32,624 bases of DNA from an uncultured Collinsella sp. (GTDB lineage: Bacteria; Actinomycetota; Coriobacteriia; Coriobacteriales; Coriobacteriaceae): the NCBI GenBank assembly GCA_934654625.1, contig CAKUGM010000018.1, positions 1 to 32,624 on the forward strand, in the 5' to 3' direction. The notes beneath the pieces were generated by a model. That model did no database searches and was not told the DNA's origin. It saw nothing but the letters and a program-made list of their open reading frames with translations. The translations under genes were made by a program, and so were the position numbers. Shown one piece after another: positions 8,580 through 17,957 of this stretch (position 1 is the first letter of the stretch; the number at the start of each line of letters is the position of its first letter).

Positions 8580-9112
8580 CAGGAGTCCTCCCGCTCGTTC
8601 TCGGTAACGATACCATCCATGATAGTGGCATGGATGGGTCCGTCATCGGGAATCGAATCGATCACCTCATCGATGACAGGAATGAGAAGCTCTCCGAAAG
8701 GCCCCTCGTCAATGGTCCAGACATCGTTTGCCGGAGTGCAGATGACCTCGACAATCACCCCGAGGTATCCATACCGAGCATCTTCGACCTTTCTCCCCAA
8801 CACATCATCGATGGCGTGATCGAGCGGAGAAAGATCCAGATCGTCTTCGGCAGCAAGGACATAACAGCCGACAACCGCCTCGGCAGCATCGAGCGAATCG
8901 ATACCCGTAAAGGAAACGAGCGCCTCGGAGCCCCCGCACGAAACAGATTGGATCGAACAGAATCGATCGCGATCAAGTGCCGGCGGCGTGAGGGCACAGT
9001 TGAGCCCTTTTTCTAAAAGGAAGGGAAGGCCTCGCAGCGGAGCCACGAGAACCTCCCCTTTTGACCCGTGCGGACGCACCACACGGGCTATGTTGCGATA
9101 ACGAACAGTCAA
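8579..9112 (-). CDS. rimM: ribosome maturation factor RimM
   Basis: Binds S19 and helps mature the 3' domain of 16S rRNA in the 30S subunit. The 177 residues have the N-terminal motif RNIARVVRPHGSKGEVLVAPL (6-26) and a C-terminal PRC-barrel with WTIDEGPFGELLIPVIDEVI. The start is read as TTG, three bases after the khpA stop, with a weak TGGGA upstream; no ATG or GTG gives a full-length N-terminus. The family normally has 5-10 residues before the VGKIVGPHG-like motif, which agrees with the TTG. Together with trmD and rpsP this is the widespread rpsP-rimM-trmD operon. Confidence 0.93.
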   Translation of the reverse strand: MTVRYRNIARVVRPHGSKGEVLVAPLRGLPFLLEKGLNCALTPPALDRDRFCSIQSVSCGGSEALVSFTGIDSLDAAEAVVGCYVLAAEDDLDLSPLDHAIDDVLGRKVEDARYGYLGVIVEVICTPANDVWTIDEGPFGELLIPVIDEVIDSIPDDGPIHATIMDGIVTENEREDS

Positions 9113-9115
9113 GGC

Positions 9116-9421
9116 TTATCCCAAGACTTCGACTTCGACTGACGTTCCAAGACGCGCAGCAAGGGCGCGCGCAAGCGTGCGAACAGCCTTGATGGTGCGG
9201 CCATGACGACCGATCACCTTCGCGACATCGGGTTCGGCAACGCTAACTTCAATCGTGGAGGAATCCTCACCGTCGATAACCTCGAGGCTCACGGAATCGG
9301 CATCATCAACGATGTTGACGACGAGATACTCGACCAGATCGGCAATGCGATCGGAGACCATCTCCTCATCAGCGCTCGAAACCTCAAGCTCATCCTCGAT
9401 TGCGTTGAGTTCCTCGGACAA
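9116..9421 (-). CDS. khpA: KH-domain RNA-binding protein (KhpA family)
   Basis: Small RNA-binding protein; in other Gram-positives KhpA pairs with KhpB and influences cell elongation and division. The 101 residues comprise an acidic N-terminal 20, then the KhpA-like helix (MVSDRIADLVEYLVVNIVDD) and a KH domain with the GxxG loop in VIGRHGRTIKAVRTLARALA. The start is taken as TTG because GAGGAG lies six bases upstream, built from the end of rpsP, and the rpsP stop is only two bases away. The alternative is Met21, which would match the length of short KhpA proteins but lacks a comparable binding site. Position between rpsP and rimM is the usual one. Confidence 0.92.
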   Translation of the reverse strand: MSEELNAIEDELEVSSADEEMVSDRIADLVEYLVVNIVDDADSVSLEVIDGEDSSTIEVSVAEPDVAKVIGRHGRTIKAVRTLARALAARLGTSVEVEVLG

Positions 9422-9423
9422 CG

Positions 9424-9777
9424 TTACTCCTCGGTAGCCTCAGCGGCCTCAGCAGCAGCCTCGGCGGCCTTCTTGGCCTCCTCAGCCTCACGGGCGAGCT
9501 GCTTCTTGGACTTCTTGGGGGCAGCAGCGGCCTTCTCGCCCTCGTTGGCGGCCTTCACCAGAGCGGCGACAGCGTCGGTGAGCTGAGCGCCCTTGAGCTG
9601 CCACTCAGCGATCTTCTCGAGGTCGAGATTGATGGTCTTAGGCGTGGTCAGCGGGTTGTAACGGCCGACCTCCTCGATCAGACGACCATCGCGCGGGCTG
9701 CGGGAATCAGCAACGACTACGCGGTAGTACGGACGCTTTTTAGAACCATGACGAGCGAGGCGGATTTTGACTGCCAA
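9424..9777 (-). CDS. rpsP: 30S ribosomal protein S16
   Basis: Structural 30S protein needed for assembly. The N-terminal 80 residues carry the S16 fold ([20 protein letters not shown], then [20 protein letters not shown]). The start is TTG: GGAGGA lies eight bases upstream, and the next residues are exactly the family N-terminus. An upstream in-frame ATG exists but adds about 29 residues of Cys-rich, non-family sequence. The 117-residue product is longer than most S16 (80-90) because of an Ala/Lys/Glu-rich tail of about 38 residues ([11 protein letters not shown] and onward), seen in several actinobacterial S16 proteins. First gene of its operon, behind a leader of about 120 bases. Confidence 0.95.
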   Translation of the reverse strand: MAVKIRLARHGSKKRPYYRVVVADSRSPRDGRLIEEVGRYNPLTTPKTINLDLEKIAEWQLKGAQLTDAVAALVKAANEGEKAAAAPKKSKKQLAREAEEAKKAAEAAAEAAEATEE

Positions 9778-9796
9778 TGAAAACTCCTCCAACCAA

Positions 9797-9847
9797 GCAG
9801 CTGAGCTGCAACAACAAACAAACGATTTGTAATGATACGCCATCGTT
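9797..9847 (-). promoter_or_regulatory. structured rpsP leader
   Basis: The rpsP 5' leader contains two inverted repeats: GCAGCTGAGCTGC (9797-9809), a near-palindrome 20 bases before the start, and AACGAT (9821-9826) with ATCGTT (9842-9847) around a 15-base loop. They could form consecutive stem-loops just upstream of the binding site, as expected for ribosomal-protein feedback control. This is a structural observation only. Confidence 0.35.
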
Positions 9848-9903
9848 CGGAGCAGGTGAAGTCGTGAGAGAAACTTCTTCGGTATGAACGACAGCGTTTT
9901 CAT

Positions 9904-9931
9904 ATCTTAACCATGAATCGGCAAAATGCAA
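9904..9931 (-). promoter_or_regulatory. rpsP operon promoter
   Basis: TTGCAT (9926-9931) and TAAGAT (9904-9909) on the minus strand with a 16-base spacer. The predicted transcript start near 9897 gives a leader of about 120 bases. Its -35 overlaps the region where the divergent dinB -35 would lie, so the two promoters may compete. Confidence 0.5.
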
Positions 9932-9951
9932 GGGTTTCCATGTAATCGCGC

Positions 9952-9957
9952 TATACT
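9952..9957 (+). promoter_or_regulatory. dinB -10 element (leaderless transcript)
   Basis: TATACT matches the -10 consensus at five of six positions. Its last base is six bases before the dinB ATG at 9964, so the expected transcript start falls on or next to the A of the ATG. No ribosome binding site exists between them and the -35 region (9929-9934) is poor. This is the layout of a leaderless actinobacterial mRNA. Confidence 0.6.
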
Positions 9958-9963
9958 TGCATT

Positions 9964-11253
9964 ATGGATACCGAACATACATACGATTTAGGCAAGGCAT
10001 TCCATTCGCTCTTCGGCGCATGGGAGGGACCGGCCATAGGTCTACTCGATCTCGATGCCTTCTTCGCGAGCGTCGAACAGCTCGATCATCCTGAATGGCG
10101 CGGCAAGCCCGTTATCGTAGGTGGCTCTCCCGAATCGCGAGGGGTAGTCTCCACCGCTTCTTACGAGGCCCGAACGTTTGGCGTCCATTCCGCAATGTCG
10201 TCGACACAGGCCCAGCGACTATGTCCGCACGCCTTTTGGGCAAAGGGCGATTTCGCACGATATCGAGAGATGAGCGCACAGGTTATGGCCATTCTTGCCG
10301 ACGAAACGCCTTTCGTCGACCAGGTTTCCATCGATGAGGCGTTTTTTGACATCACGCCGGGCAGATTCAACGCCGAAAATCCCGTTGAAATATGCAAGCG
10401 AATCTCATCACGCGTTTCAGAACTTGGAATAACGTGCTCGATTGGCCTGGGATCGAACAAGACCGTGGCGAAAATCGCCAGCGAACGCGATAAACCGCAT
10501 GGACTCACAGTCGTGTTGCCGGGGACAGAGAAAGCGTTTTTGAGTCCGCTGCCCGTGCGCGCGATGAGCGGCATCGGAGCTGCCGCGGAGCGACTTCTGG
10601 CAAGCCGGGGAATACGAACCCTCGGGGCGGTCGCATCGGCACAGGAGGCCGATCTGGTTGCCGTCTTCGGTGTAAATGCAGAGGCGATGCGTCAACGGGC
10701 CCGAGGGGAAGAAGTAAGCGAAGTCTCCCCTATCGACGCGCCCGATGAAGTTAAATCCGTGAGCAATGAACGCACGTTTGCACACGACCTTACCGATCGC
10801 GCAGATATCGAAGCTGCTATCGCCCTACTTGGAGAATCAATCGCGCGTCGTATGCGCAAAAAGGGGCTCCTGGGCAGCACGGTCACGTTAAAGCTCAAGT
10901 ACAGCTGGGGCACAGGGAAAACCATCCAGCGCAGACTTCCCCATCCTACCGACGACGAGAACGTCTTCGTGCCCGTAGCCCTTAGTCTTCTTTCATCGAT
11001 TTGGTCGGAAGGCATGCGCGTGCGCCTCGCAGGGCTTGGCATGAGCGAATTCGATGGGCCGAAAGAAATTCAAACCGATCTCTTCTGCACTCTCGACGAA
11101 CGCGGCGCTCAGACCACCGAGCGACGCAAGCTATCGGTGACCATGGATCAGGTTCGAGAAAAATTTGGAGAAGGGGCGGTGGAATTCGGTCGCACCGCCC
11201 GCTTTGACGGCGATATCGTTCGAAAAGGTAAGTTCACTCAAAGTGAAGGCTAG
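9964..11253 (+). CDS. dinB: DNA polymerase IV (Y-family)
   Basis: Error-prone translesion polymerase. The 429 residues include the first catalytic motif LLDLDAFFASVEQ (Asp29), the PVIVGG and STASYEARTFGVHSAM segments, the second catalytic motif VSIDEAFFDIT (Asp124-Glu125), the thumb helix-hairpin-helix (LPVRAMSGIGAAAERLLASRGIRTLG), the little-finger domain, and a C-terminal beta-clamp motif QTDLF (370-374). It begins about 22 residues earlier than most DinB proteins; the ATG is kept because a -10 sits exactly where a leaderless start requires it and no later ATG precedes the catalytic motif. It is the only plus-strand gene. No LexA-like box was seen. Its TAG overlaps the TAG of convergent rsfS in the palindrome CTAG. 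Confidence 0.94.
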   Translation: MDTEHTYDLGKAFHSLFGAWEGPAIGLLDLDAFFASVEQLDHPEWRGKPVIVGGSPESRGVVSTASYEARTFGVHSAMSSTQAQRLCPHAFWAKGDFARYREMSAQVMAILADETPFVDQVSIDEAFFDITPGRFNAENPVEICKRISSRVSELGITCSIGLGSNKTVAKIASERDKPHGLTVVLPGTEKAFLSPLPVRAMSGIGAAAERLLASRGIRTLGAVASAQEADLVAVFGVNAEAMRQRARGEEVSEVSPIDAPDEVKSVSNERTFAHDLTDRADIEAAIALLGESIARRMRKKGLLGSTVTLKLKYSWGTGKTIQRRLPHPTDDENVFVPVALSLLSSIWSEGMRVRLAGLGMSEFDGPKEIQTDLFCTLDERGAQTTERRKLSVTMDQVREKFGEGAVEFGRTARFDGDIVRKGKFTQSEG

Positions 11254-11696
11254 ACGAGCTCGACATCAAGCTGGGGAGCATCTCCCCAGAGCTTTTCGAG
11301 GCGATAGAAATCACGCGCCTCGGGCGTGAACACGTGCACGACGACCGAACCGTAATCCATGAGGATCCAAGTTTTCTCGTCACGGCCTTCGATGGAAAAC
11401 GGGTGCTCGCCATAATCCGCGGCAACCTTCTCCTCGACCTCGTCGACGACAGAGTCGCACTGGCGCGCATTGGAACCGGTGGCGATTACAAAGTAGTCGC
11501 AAACATCAGACAGCTCAGTAAGGTCGAGGACACACACATCCTCGGCTTTTTTATCGAACGCGGCCTGTGCGGCACGGCGCGCAACGGAGGCGGCATCGAC
11601 GCCTGCGGAGGAAAGAGAGGCTGCGGTGCGCTCGGAGTCTACAGCAAACTGGTCCGCGTCGGCGATGGGTGCGGACATATCGATCGAATCGGTCAT
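11250..11696 (-). CDS. rsfS: ribosomal silencing factor RsfS
   Basis: Binds L14 on the 50S subunit and blocks 30S joining when nutrients are short. The 148 residues have about 40 variable N-terminal residues, then the RsfS core: VARRAAQAAFDKKAEDVCVLDL, DVCDYFVIATGSNARQCDSVVD and DYGSVVVHVFTPEARDFYRLEKLWGDAP near the C-terminus. The start ATG overlaps the yqeK stop (ATGA) and has AAAGGA six bases upstream. Last gene of the obgE-nadD-yqeK-rsfS run, a common arrangement. Its stop overlaps that of dinB by four bases on the other strand, leaving no room for a terminator between them. Confidence 0.94.
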   Translation of the reverse strand: MTDSIDMSAPIADADQFAVDSERTAASLSSAGVDAASVARRAAQAAFDKKAEDVCVLDLTELSDVCDYFVIATGSNARQCDSVVDEVEEKVAADYGEHPFSIEGRDEKTWILMDYGSVVVHVFTPEARDFYRLEKLWGDAPQLDVELV

Positions 11697-12259
11697 GCGA
11701 GTCCTTTCGTAGCATAGGCATTGTAGATGGTGATGGCCGTGGGATACAGGTAGCGGCCAGTCGAAATGACATAGGAAAGCCCCTGCGAGAAGCACTTGAA
11801 GAACAAACTCTCGAGGGAAACCTTGCCCACGGCCGCGCGGAGTTCGTCGGCGTAATCCCCCTGGCGCATGGGCTCGATGGCGTCGGCGATGAATACAACC
11901 ATATCAAGTGGCGTCATATCGACAGCGCCCACCGTATGGCGTGCGACCGCCTGCCATACGGACTCGGGAAGCTCTGGAAACAAATGGGGAAGCTCGACGG
12001 CGGCTACGAGACCATGAAGCAAAGGAGCGCTATAGGTTGGTGAGCCGGCAAGGCGAATACGGTATTGAGCCGCTCGTGCCAAAAGCTCGCTGTCATCAAG
12101 GACCTTATCCCAATCGTGAACAAGGCCGGCTGCCTCAGCTAAAAATGGATCTACACCGTAGGTTTCTGCGAGTTGCGAAGCGGTCCGGGCGACACCGAGC
12201 GAGTGCTTGTAGCGTCGAGGTTTAACCTCTTTCATGCGAACATCCAAAAGCTCGCGCAT
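11693..12259 (-). CDS. yqeK: HD-domain phosphohydrolase (YqeK family)
   Basis: YqeK proteins are HD-superfamily enzymes; characterised members hydrolyse diadenosine tetraphosphate symmetrically (ApaH-independent type), and the gene usually sits next to nadD. Visible metal ligands: HSLGVARTA (first His), LVHDWDK (His-Asp pair), a later LLHGLVAA, RHTVGA and the Asp in FIADAIEP. From the ATG used here the product has 188 residues, normal for the family. That ATG lacks a nearby binding site. The frame stays open and coding-like for 18 more codons back to an ATA at 12311-12313, which has GGGAGGGG nine bases upstream, so the true start may be non-canonical (206 residues). Coupled to rsfS by an ATGA overlap. 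Confidence 0.9.
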   Translation of the reverse strand: MRELLDVRMKEVKPRRYKHSLGVARTASQLAETYGVDPFLAEAAGLVHDWDKVLDDSELLARAAQYRIRLAGSPTYSAPLLHGLVAAVELPHLFPELPESVWQAVARHTVGAVDMTPLDMVVFIADAIEPMRQGDYADELRAAVGKVSLESLFFKCFSQGLSYVISTGRYLYPTAITIYNAYATKGLA

Positions 12260-12319
12260 ATGCTGAAGGTAGTGGACCTTTTCCTCTTCGGTCGCACCTA
12301 GGATATCGGTTATGGCGAC

Positions 12320-14420
<2,101 letters not shown>

Positions 14421-14422
14421 TC

Positions 14423-14461
14423 ATAAAAGAGAGACCCTTGTCCTGCTCGGGCAAGGGTCTC
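14423..14461 (-). terminator. terminator between rpmA and obgE
   Basis: GAGACCCTTG (14431-14440) pairs with CAAGGGTCTC (14452-14461) over an 11-base loop, followed on the minus strand by TCTTTTATGA. It has the form of a rho-independent terminator but lies within an otherwise continuous operon, which suggests partial termination that lowers expression of obgE and later genes. Confidence 0.8.
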
Positions 14462-14489
14462 CCATAGATGCTTGAGATGAAGGGTGCGA

Positions 14490-14747
14490 TTAAGCCTCGA
14501 CGAGCGGAAGAACGCTGACGCGATGCTTAACGCCATGCGAGTACTCAACGGTACCGTCGACGAGAGCAAACAGGGTGTCATCCTTGCCACGACCGACGTT
14601 AGCGCCGGGGTGGATGTGCGTGCCGCGCTGACGGACGAGGATAGTACCGGTGGTCACGGTCTGACCGGCAAAACGCTTGCAGCCCAGACGCTGACCACGG
14701 GAGTCGCGGCCGTTACGAGACGAGCCAAGACCTTTTTTGTGTGCCAT
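14490..14747 (-). CDS. rpmA: 50S ribosomal protein L27
   Basis: 50S protein whose N-terminus reaches the peptidyl-transferase centre. The 85 residues start [20 protein letters not shown], the plain form without the cleavable N-terminal extension found in Firmicutes. Consistently, no Prp protease gene (ysxB) lies between rplU and rpmA. The ATG has only a modest site (GTAGGT, about eight bases upstream). Followed by a hairpin terminator before obgE. Confidence 0.97.
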   Translation of the reverse strand: MAHKKGLGSSRNGRDSRGQRLGCKRFAGQTVTTGTILVRQRGTHIHPGANVGRGKDDTLFALVDGTVEYSHGVKHRVSVLPLVEA

Positions 14748-14783
14748 GTCTATTACCTACTTTCTTACAGTTCTCGTGCGAGA

Positions 14784-15155
14784 CTACTCGGCCGCGGGAG
14801 CCTCAGCGGCTGCCTCGGTGGTGGCAGCGGCCTTGCGGGCGCGCGTCGTGGCCTGGACCTTGGTGATCTTCAGACGGGTAAGCTGCTGACGATGACCCTT
14901 GAGGCGACGATAGCGCTTACGCTTGTGGAACTTGAAGACGAGCTGCTTCTCGCCCTTGAACTGCTCGACGATCTCAGCAGTGACCTTAGCCTTCGCAAGC
15001 TTGGCAGGATCGGTAACGATCTTCTTGCCGTCGTTGAGGAAGACAACCGGGAGGGTGACCTTGGTGCCAACCTCGCCGTCGATCTTCTCGACGTTCAGAA
15101 CATCATCGGTGGCGACCTTATACTGCTTGCCGCCAGTTGTAACGATTGCGTACAT
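14784..15155 (-). CDS. rplU: 50S ribosomal protein L21
   Basis: 23S rRNA-binding protein of the 50S subunit. The start is MYAIVTTGGKQYKV, the family N-terminus, with AAGGG eight bases upstream; an ATG five codons earlier adds MKGKI and overlaps this binding site. The central KPAKLAKAKVTAEIV-like region and the basic FKFHKRKRYRRLKGHRQQLT stretch are typical. It carries an Ala-rich C-terminal tail of about 20 residues (123 residues in total, versus about 103 in E. coli). First gene of the operon, behind a clear promoter. Confidence 0.95.
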   Translation of the reverse strand: MYAIVTTGGKQYKVATDDVLNVEKIDGEVGTKVTLPVVFLNDGKKIVTDPAKLAKAKVTAEIVEQFKGEKQLVFKFHKRKRYRRLKGHRQQLTRLKITKVQATTRARKAAATTEAAAEAPAAE

Positions 15156-15195
15156 TATTTTGCCCTTCATGCATCAGTTAGTGCAACAGCCGAAT

Positions 15196-15224
15196 ATAGT
15201 AACAGGTGCGTATGCACCCGTCAA
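15196..15224 (-). promoter_or_regulatory. rplU promoter with inverted repeat in the spacer
   Basis: TTGACG (15219-15224) and TACTAT (15196-15201) on the minus strand with a 17-base spacer, the best -35/-10 pair in the window. The spacer contains the inverted repeat GGTGCGTATGCACC (15205-15218), filling it almost completely; a protein bound there would block RNA polymerase. The predicted transcript start is about 35 bases before the rplU ATG. Confidence 0.72.
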
Positions 15225-15253
15225 CGAATTGAGAGAAAGAATTCCCTGCTAAT

Positions 15254-16072
15254 TCACAAGGACGGCACATGCGTTGCCGTGACGGGTCTGGACGGCACAT
15301 CGAACACCTCGAGTACGGGTCTCAGTGTAGCGTTTTCGTCCTCAATATGTTGAGAAATCCGACAAACATCATATCGTTCGATGGAAATAAGGTCCTGTAT
15401 TCCCGTCGAGACGATCGGCTCCGAAGCAAACGCCCCGCCGACAAGACCGCGGTCGAGCGCCGCGAGGAGAATCTCGGGCCGAAGCGCGCCCTCATTCGAA
15501 ACACGCGTATCCAGTGTGAGAACCATCGTGCTCTCATCACGGCGAACGATGTCGAAAGCGGCGATAGCGGCCGCCAGGTCAAGCTTCTTGAACTTTCGTC
15601 CGCGCTGATACTCGATCGGCCCACCTGTAAGCAGATTCTCGATCAAGGTGCCGATTTCCTCGCCGCGCGATGCATATCCAGGCGCCATATGAAGAACGAC
15701 CTGATAGGCACAACGCGTGATCTGAGCCGTAAGGGCCGGCGCCTTCACATCGATATAGGCGGCAAGATCGGGAGCAAGGTCTATGGGAGATGCTGCCCGA
15801 AGCCGCTCGAAGGCTTCCGGAGCGGGAACAAGATCGGTCAAAAACAGGTCATACCATTCGCAAATAGAACTCGTACCCACGGGGAGCGCCGAAGTGAAGC
15901 CCACGCGCATGTGCGGCGAGAAGCCCTGGGTGACCGCATAGGGCAAACCTGCTCGTCGAACGATACGCTCAATGGTGTGGATGACTTCCAAGTGCCCCAG
16001 ATAGGCCAGACGGCCCGTTTTGCGATACCGCACGCGAAGGCGGAACAGAGATTGTGCATTCGGGTCGCTCAT
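15254..16072 (-). CDS. DUF2344 radical-SAM-linked protein (TIGR03936 type)
   Basis: Member of a family that is always found next to, or fused to, the TIGR03960 radical SAM protein; its function is not established. The 272 residues begin with the family motif LFRLRVRYRKTGRLAYLGHLEV, followed by RIVRRAGLPYAVTQGFSPHMRVGF and SALPVGTSSICEWYDLFL. The ATG overlaps the stop of the radical SAM gene (ATGA), so the two are coupled and probably act together, perhaps as substrate-binding partner. In many bacteria these genes precede RNase G (rng) and rplU; here rng is missing and the rplU promoter follows directly. Confidence 0.9.
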   Translation of the reverse strand: MSDPNAQSLFRLRVRYRKTGRLAYLGHLEVIHTIERIVRRAGLPYAVTQGFSPHMRVGFTSALPVGTSSICEWYDLFLTDLVPAPEAFERLRAASPIDLAPDLAAYIDVKAPALTAQITRCAYQVVLHMAPGYASRGEEIGTLIENLLTGGPIEYQRGRKFKKLDLAAAIAAFDIVRRDESTMVLTLDTRVSNEGALRPEILLAALDRGLVGGAFASEPIVSTGIQDLISIERYDVCRISQHIEDENATLRPVLEVFDVPSRPVTATHVPSL

Positions 16073-17946
16073 CCGCGCTCACCTACCAAAACATTCGAAG
16101 CATGGATTGTCGGGCAGATACCGCAGCCGGTGCACGACGTGCGCGTGCAATCGGGAGTGGTCTGGCCTTCCAAGGATTTACGGTACTCCCGCTCAAGGAA
16201 CCCGCGCTTGACACCAGGGCTCACATGTTCCCAAGGAAGGCGCATATCGAGATCGAAAGGAGTCGATGCCACCGCACGAAGGTCGATGCCGAGCTCGGCA
16301 GCAGCGTCTTCCCACCGCGAAAGATCGAATTGCTCGGTCCAAGCGTCAAAACGCGCGCCGCGCTTCCAAGCCCCGACGATCAGCGGCGTGATATCCCTGC
16401 CGCCGCGAGACAAAACCGCCTCGAGCAACGAAGTGTCGGCATCATGGTAGTGAACGCGCACGGCACGGTTCCTCACGCTCGCAAGAAGCAGATGCTGACG
16501 GCGCTTGACCTCTTCATCAGGCGTTTGCGCGCACCACTGGAAGGGCGTTTGCGCCTTGGGGATAAAAACCGAGCAGGAGATGGATACGGAAACGTTTCCG
16601 CGCTGGGCCTTAGGCACGACATCGCGCGCGAGTTCGTAGGTCTTATCGGCAAGATTCGCAATGGCGACGATGTCCTCGTCAAGCTCGCCAGGCAGGCCCA
16701 TCATGAAATAGAGCTTGACGCGGCGCCAGCCAGCCTCGAAGGCAGCACGAGTCGCACGCTCAAGATCTTCCTCGGTTACGTTCTTATTGATCACGTCACG
16801 CAGTCGCTGGCTTCCCGCCTCGGGAGCAAACGTAAGACCGCCTTTCTTCTCCCCCGCTACCTGCAGCGCCATGTCGACACCAAAGGAATCGAGACGCTGC
16901 GAGGGAATAGACACACGGATGCCCGTGTCTGCCAGGCGGCGATTCAGACGGGCCAGAATCTGCGAGCAGCACGAATGGTCCGTGGTGGAAAGCGAGGTAA
17001 GCGAGACCTCGTCGTAGCCGGTATCCTCCAGTCCGCCCATAACGGCAGAGACGATCTGATCGGGCATACGCTCGCGCACCGGGCGGTACGTAATGCCGGC
17101 CTGGCAAAAACGGCATCCTCGGGCACAACCGCGCAACACCTCGACGGAAAGACGGTCGTGAACGAGCTGAGCATAGGGAATGACGGTTTGCGGAACAGGG
17201 TTGGTCGAAGCGAAGTCGGCGATGACGCGTTTGTAAACAACGGACGGCGCGTCCTCGCCCTGCTTAGGCACCACATAGCCGTGTTCCGTGCAGGAGCCTT
17301 CGTGGCTCACCTCGTAGAGCGCAGGAACATACGTACCGGGAACGCGGGCGAGAGCGCGAAGTATTTCAATACGGGAGACACCGGCGTCCCGCAGACGCTG
17401 ATGAGTTCGGCATACCTCTATCAGGGATTCTTCTCCCTCACCGATCAAAATGGCATCAAAGAACGCCGCAACCGGCTCAGGGTTATAGACCGAGGGTCCA
17501 CCGGCGATAACAAGGGGGTCATCGTCGTCTCGATCTTTCGAATACAGCGGGATGCCCGCGAGGTCCAAGGCTTCCGGATAATTGGTGCATGCCATCTCGT
17601 GCGGAATATGGAATCCAACGACATCAAACGAAGCGAGGGGCGCCGCACCTTCCAAAGACAGGAAGGGCACATGAGCCTCACGCATAGCGTCCGCCATATC
17701 AATCCAGGGAAGATAGGCGCGCTCGCAGGAAATGCCCTCCTGATGATTCAGAAGGTTGTAGAGAATGGTGAGGCCCTGGTTCGGCAGGCCGACCTCGTAA
17801 ACATCAGGGTAGATCAAGCAGGCACGGTAGTCGGCATCCGCAGAGCTCAAAGTACCCCACTCGTGATCGATATAACGGCTCGGCTTCTCGACACGGGCCA
17901 GCAGCGGCTCCAGGTCGCTGAATCTGTCTTCATATGGAATTCGCAC
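16069..17946 (-). CDS. B12-binding-type radical SAM protein (TIGR03960 type)
   Basis: Radical SAM enzyme of unknown substrate, conserved across many bacteria next to rplU-rpmA; an RNA or ribosome-linked role is inferred from context only. The 625 residues show an N-terminal B12-binding-like Rossmann region (about 40-180, with YPDVYEVGLPNQGL, VVGFHIPHEM and LVIAGGPSVYNPEPVA), the radical SAM core with CARGCRFC (Cys274, 278, 281 for the 4Fe-4S cluster), FAPEAGSQRLRDVINK, and a C-terminal Cys set (600, 605, 608, 611), which may hold a second cluster. The start is GTG with AGGGGA seven bases upstream. It follows the DUF697-like gene by 11 bases and overlaps the DUF2344 gene by 4. Confidence 0.92.
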   Translation of the reverse strand: MRIPYEDRFSDLEPLLARVEKPSRYIDHEWGTLSSADADYRACLIYPDVYEVGLPNQGLTILYNLLNHQEGISCERAYLPWIDMADAMREAHVPFLSLEGAAPLASFDVVGFHIPHEMACTNYPEALDLAGIPLYSKDRDDDDPLVIAGGPSVYNPEPVAAFFDAILIGEGEESLIEVCRTHQRLRDAGVSRIEILRALARVPGTYVPALYEVSHEGSCTEHGYVVPKQGEDAPSVVYKRVIADFASTNPVPQTVIPYAQLVHDRLSVEVLRGCARGCRFCQAGITYRPVRERMPDQIVSAVMGGLEDTGYDEVSLTSLSTTDHSCCSQILARLNRRLADTGIRVSIPSQRLDSFGVDMALQVAGEKKGGLTFAPEAGSQRLRDVINKNVTEEDLERATRAAFEAGWRRVKLYFMMGLPGELDEDIVAIANLADKTYELARDVVPKAQRGNVSVSISCSVFIPKAQTPFQWCAQTPDEEVKRRQHLLLASVRNRAVRVHYHDADTSLLEAVLSRGGRDITPLIVGAWKRGARFDAWTEQFDLSRWEDAAAELGIDLRAVASTPFDLDMRLPWEHVSPGVKRGFLEREYRKSLEGQTTPDCTRTSCTGCGICPTIHASNVLVGERG

Positions 17947-17957
17947 GGTTGATTCCC

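Noticed and set aside
9930..9963. LexA/SOS box in the dinB promoter
   Set aside because: No CGAAC...GTTCG or GAAC...GTTC type symmetric site is present in the intergenic region.
15156..15170. Earlier rplU start (MKGKIM)
   Set aside because: The binding site AAGGG lies within this segment and serves the ATG at 15155, which also gives the conserved L21 N-terminus.
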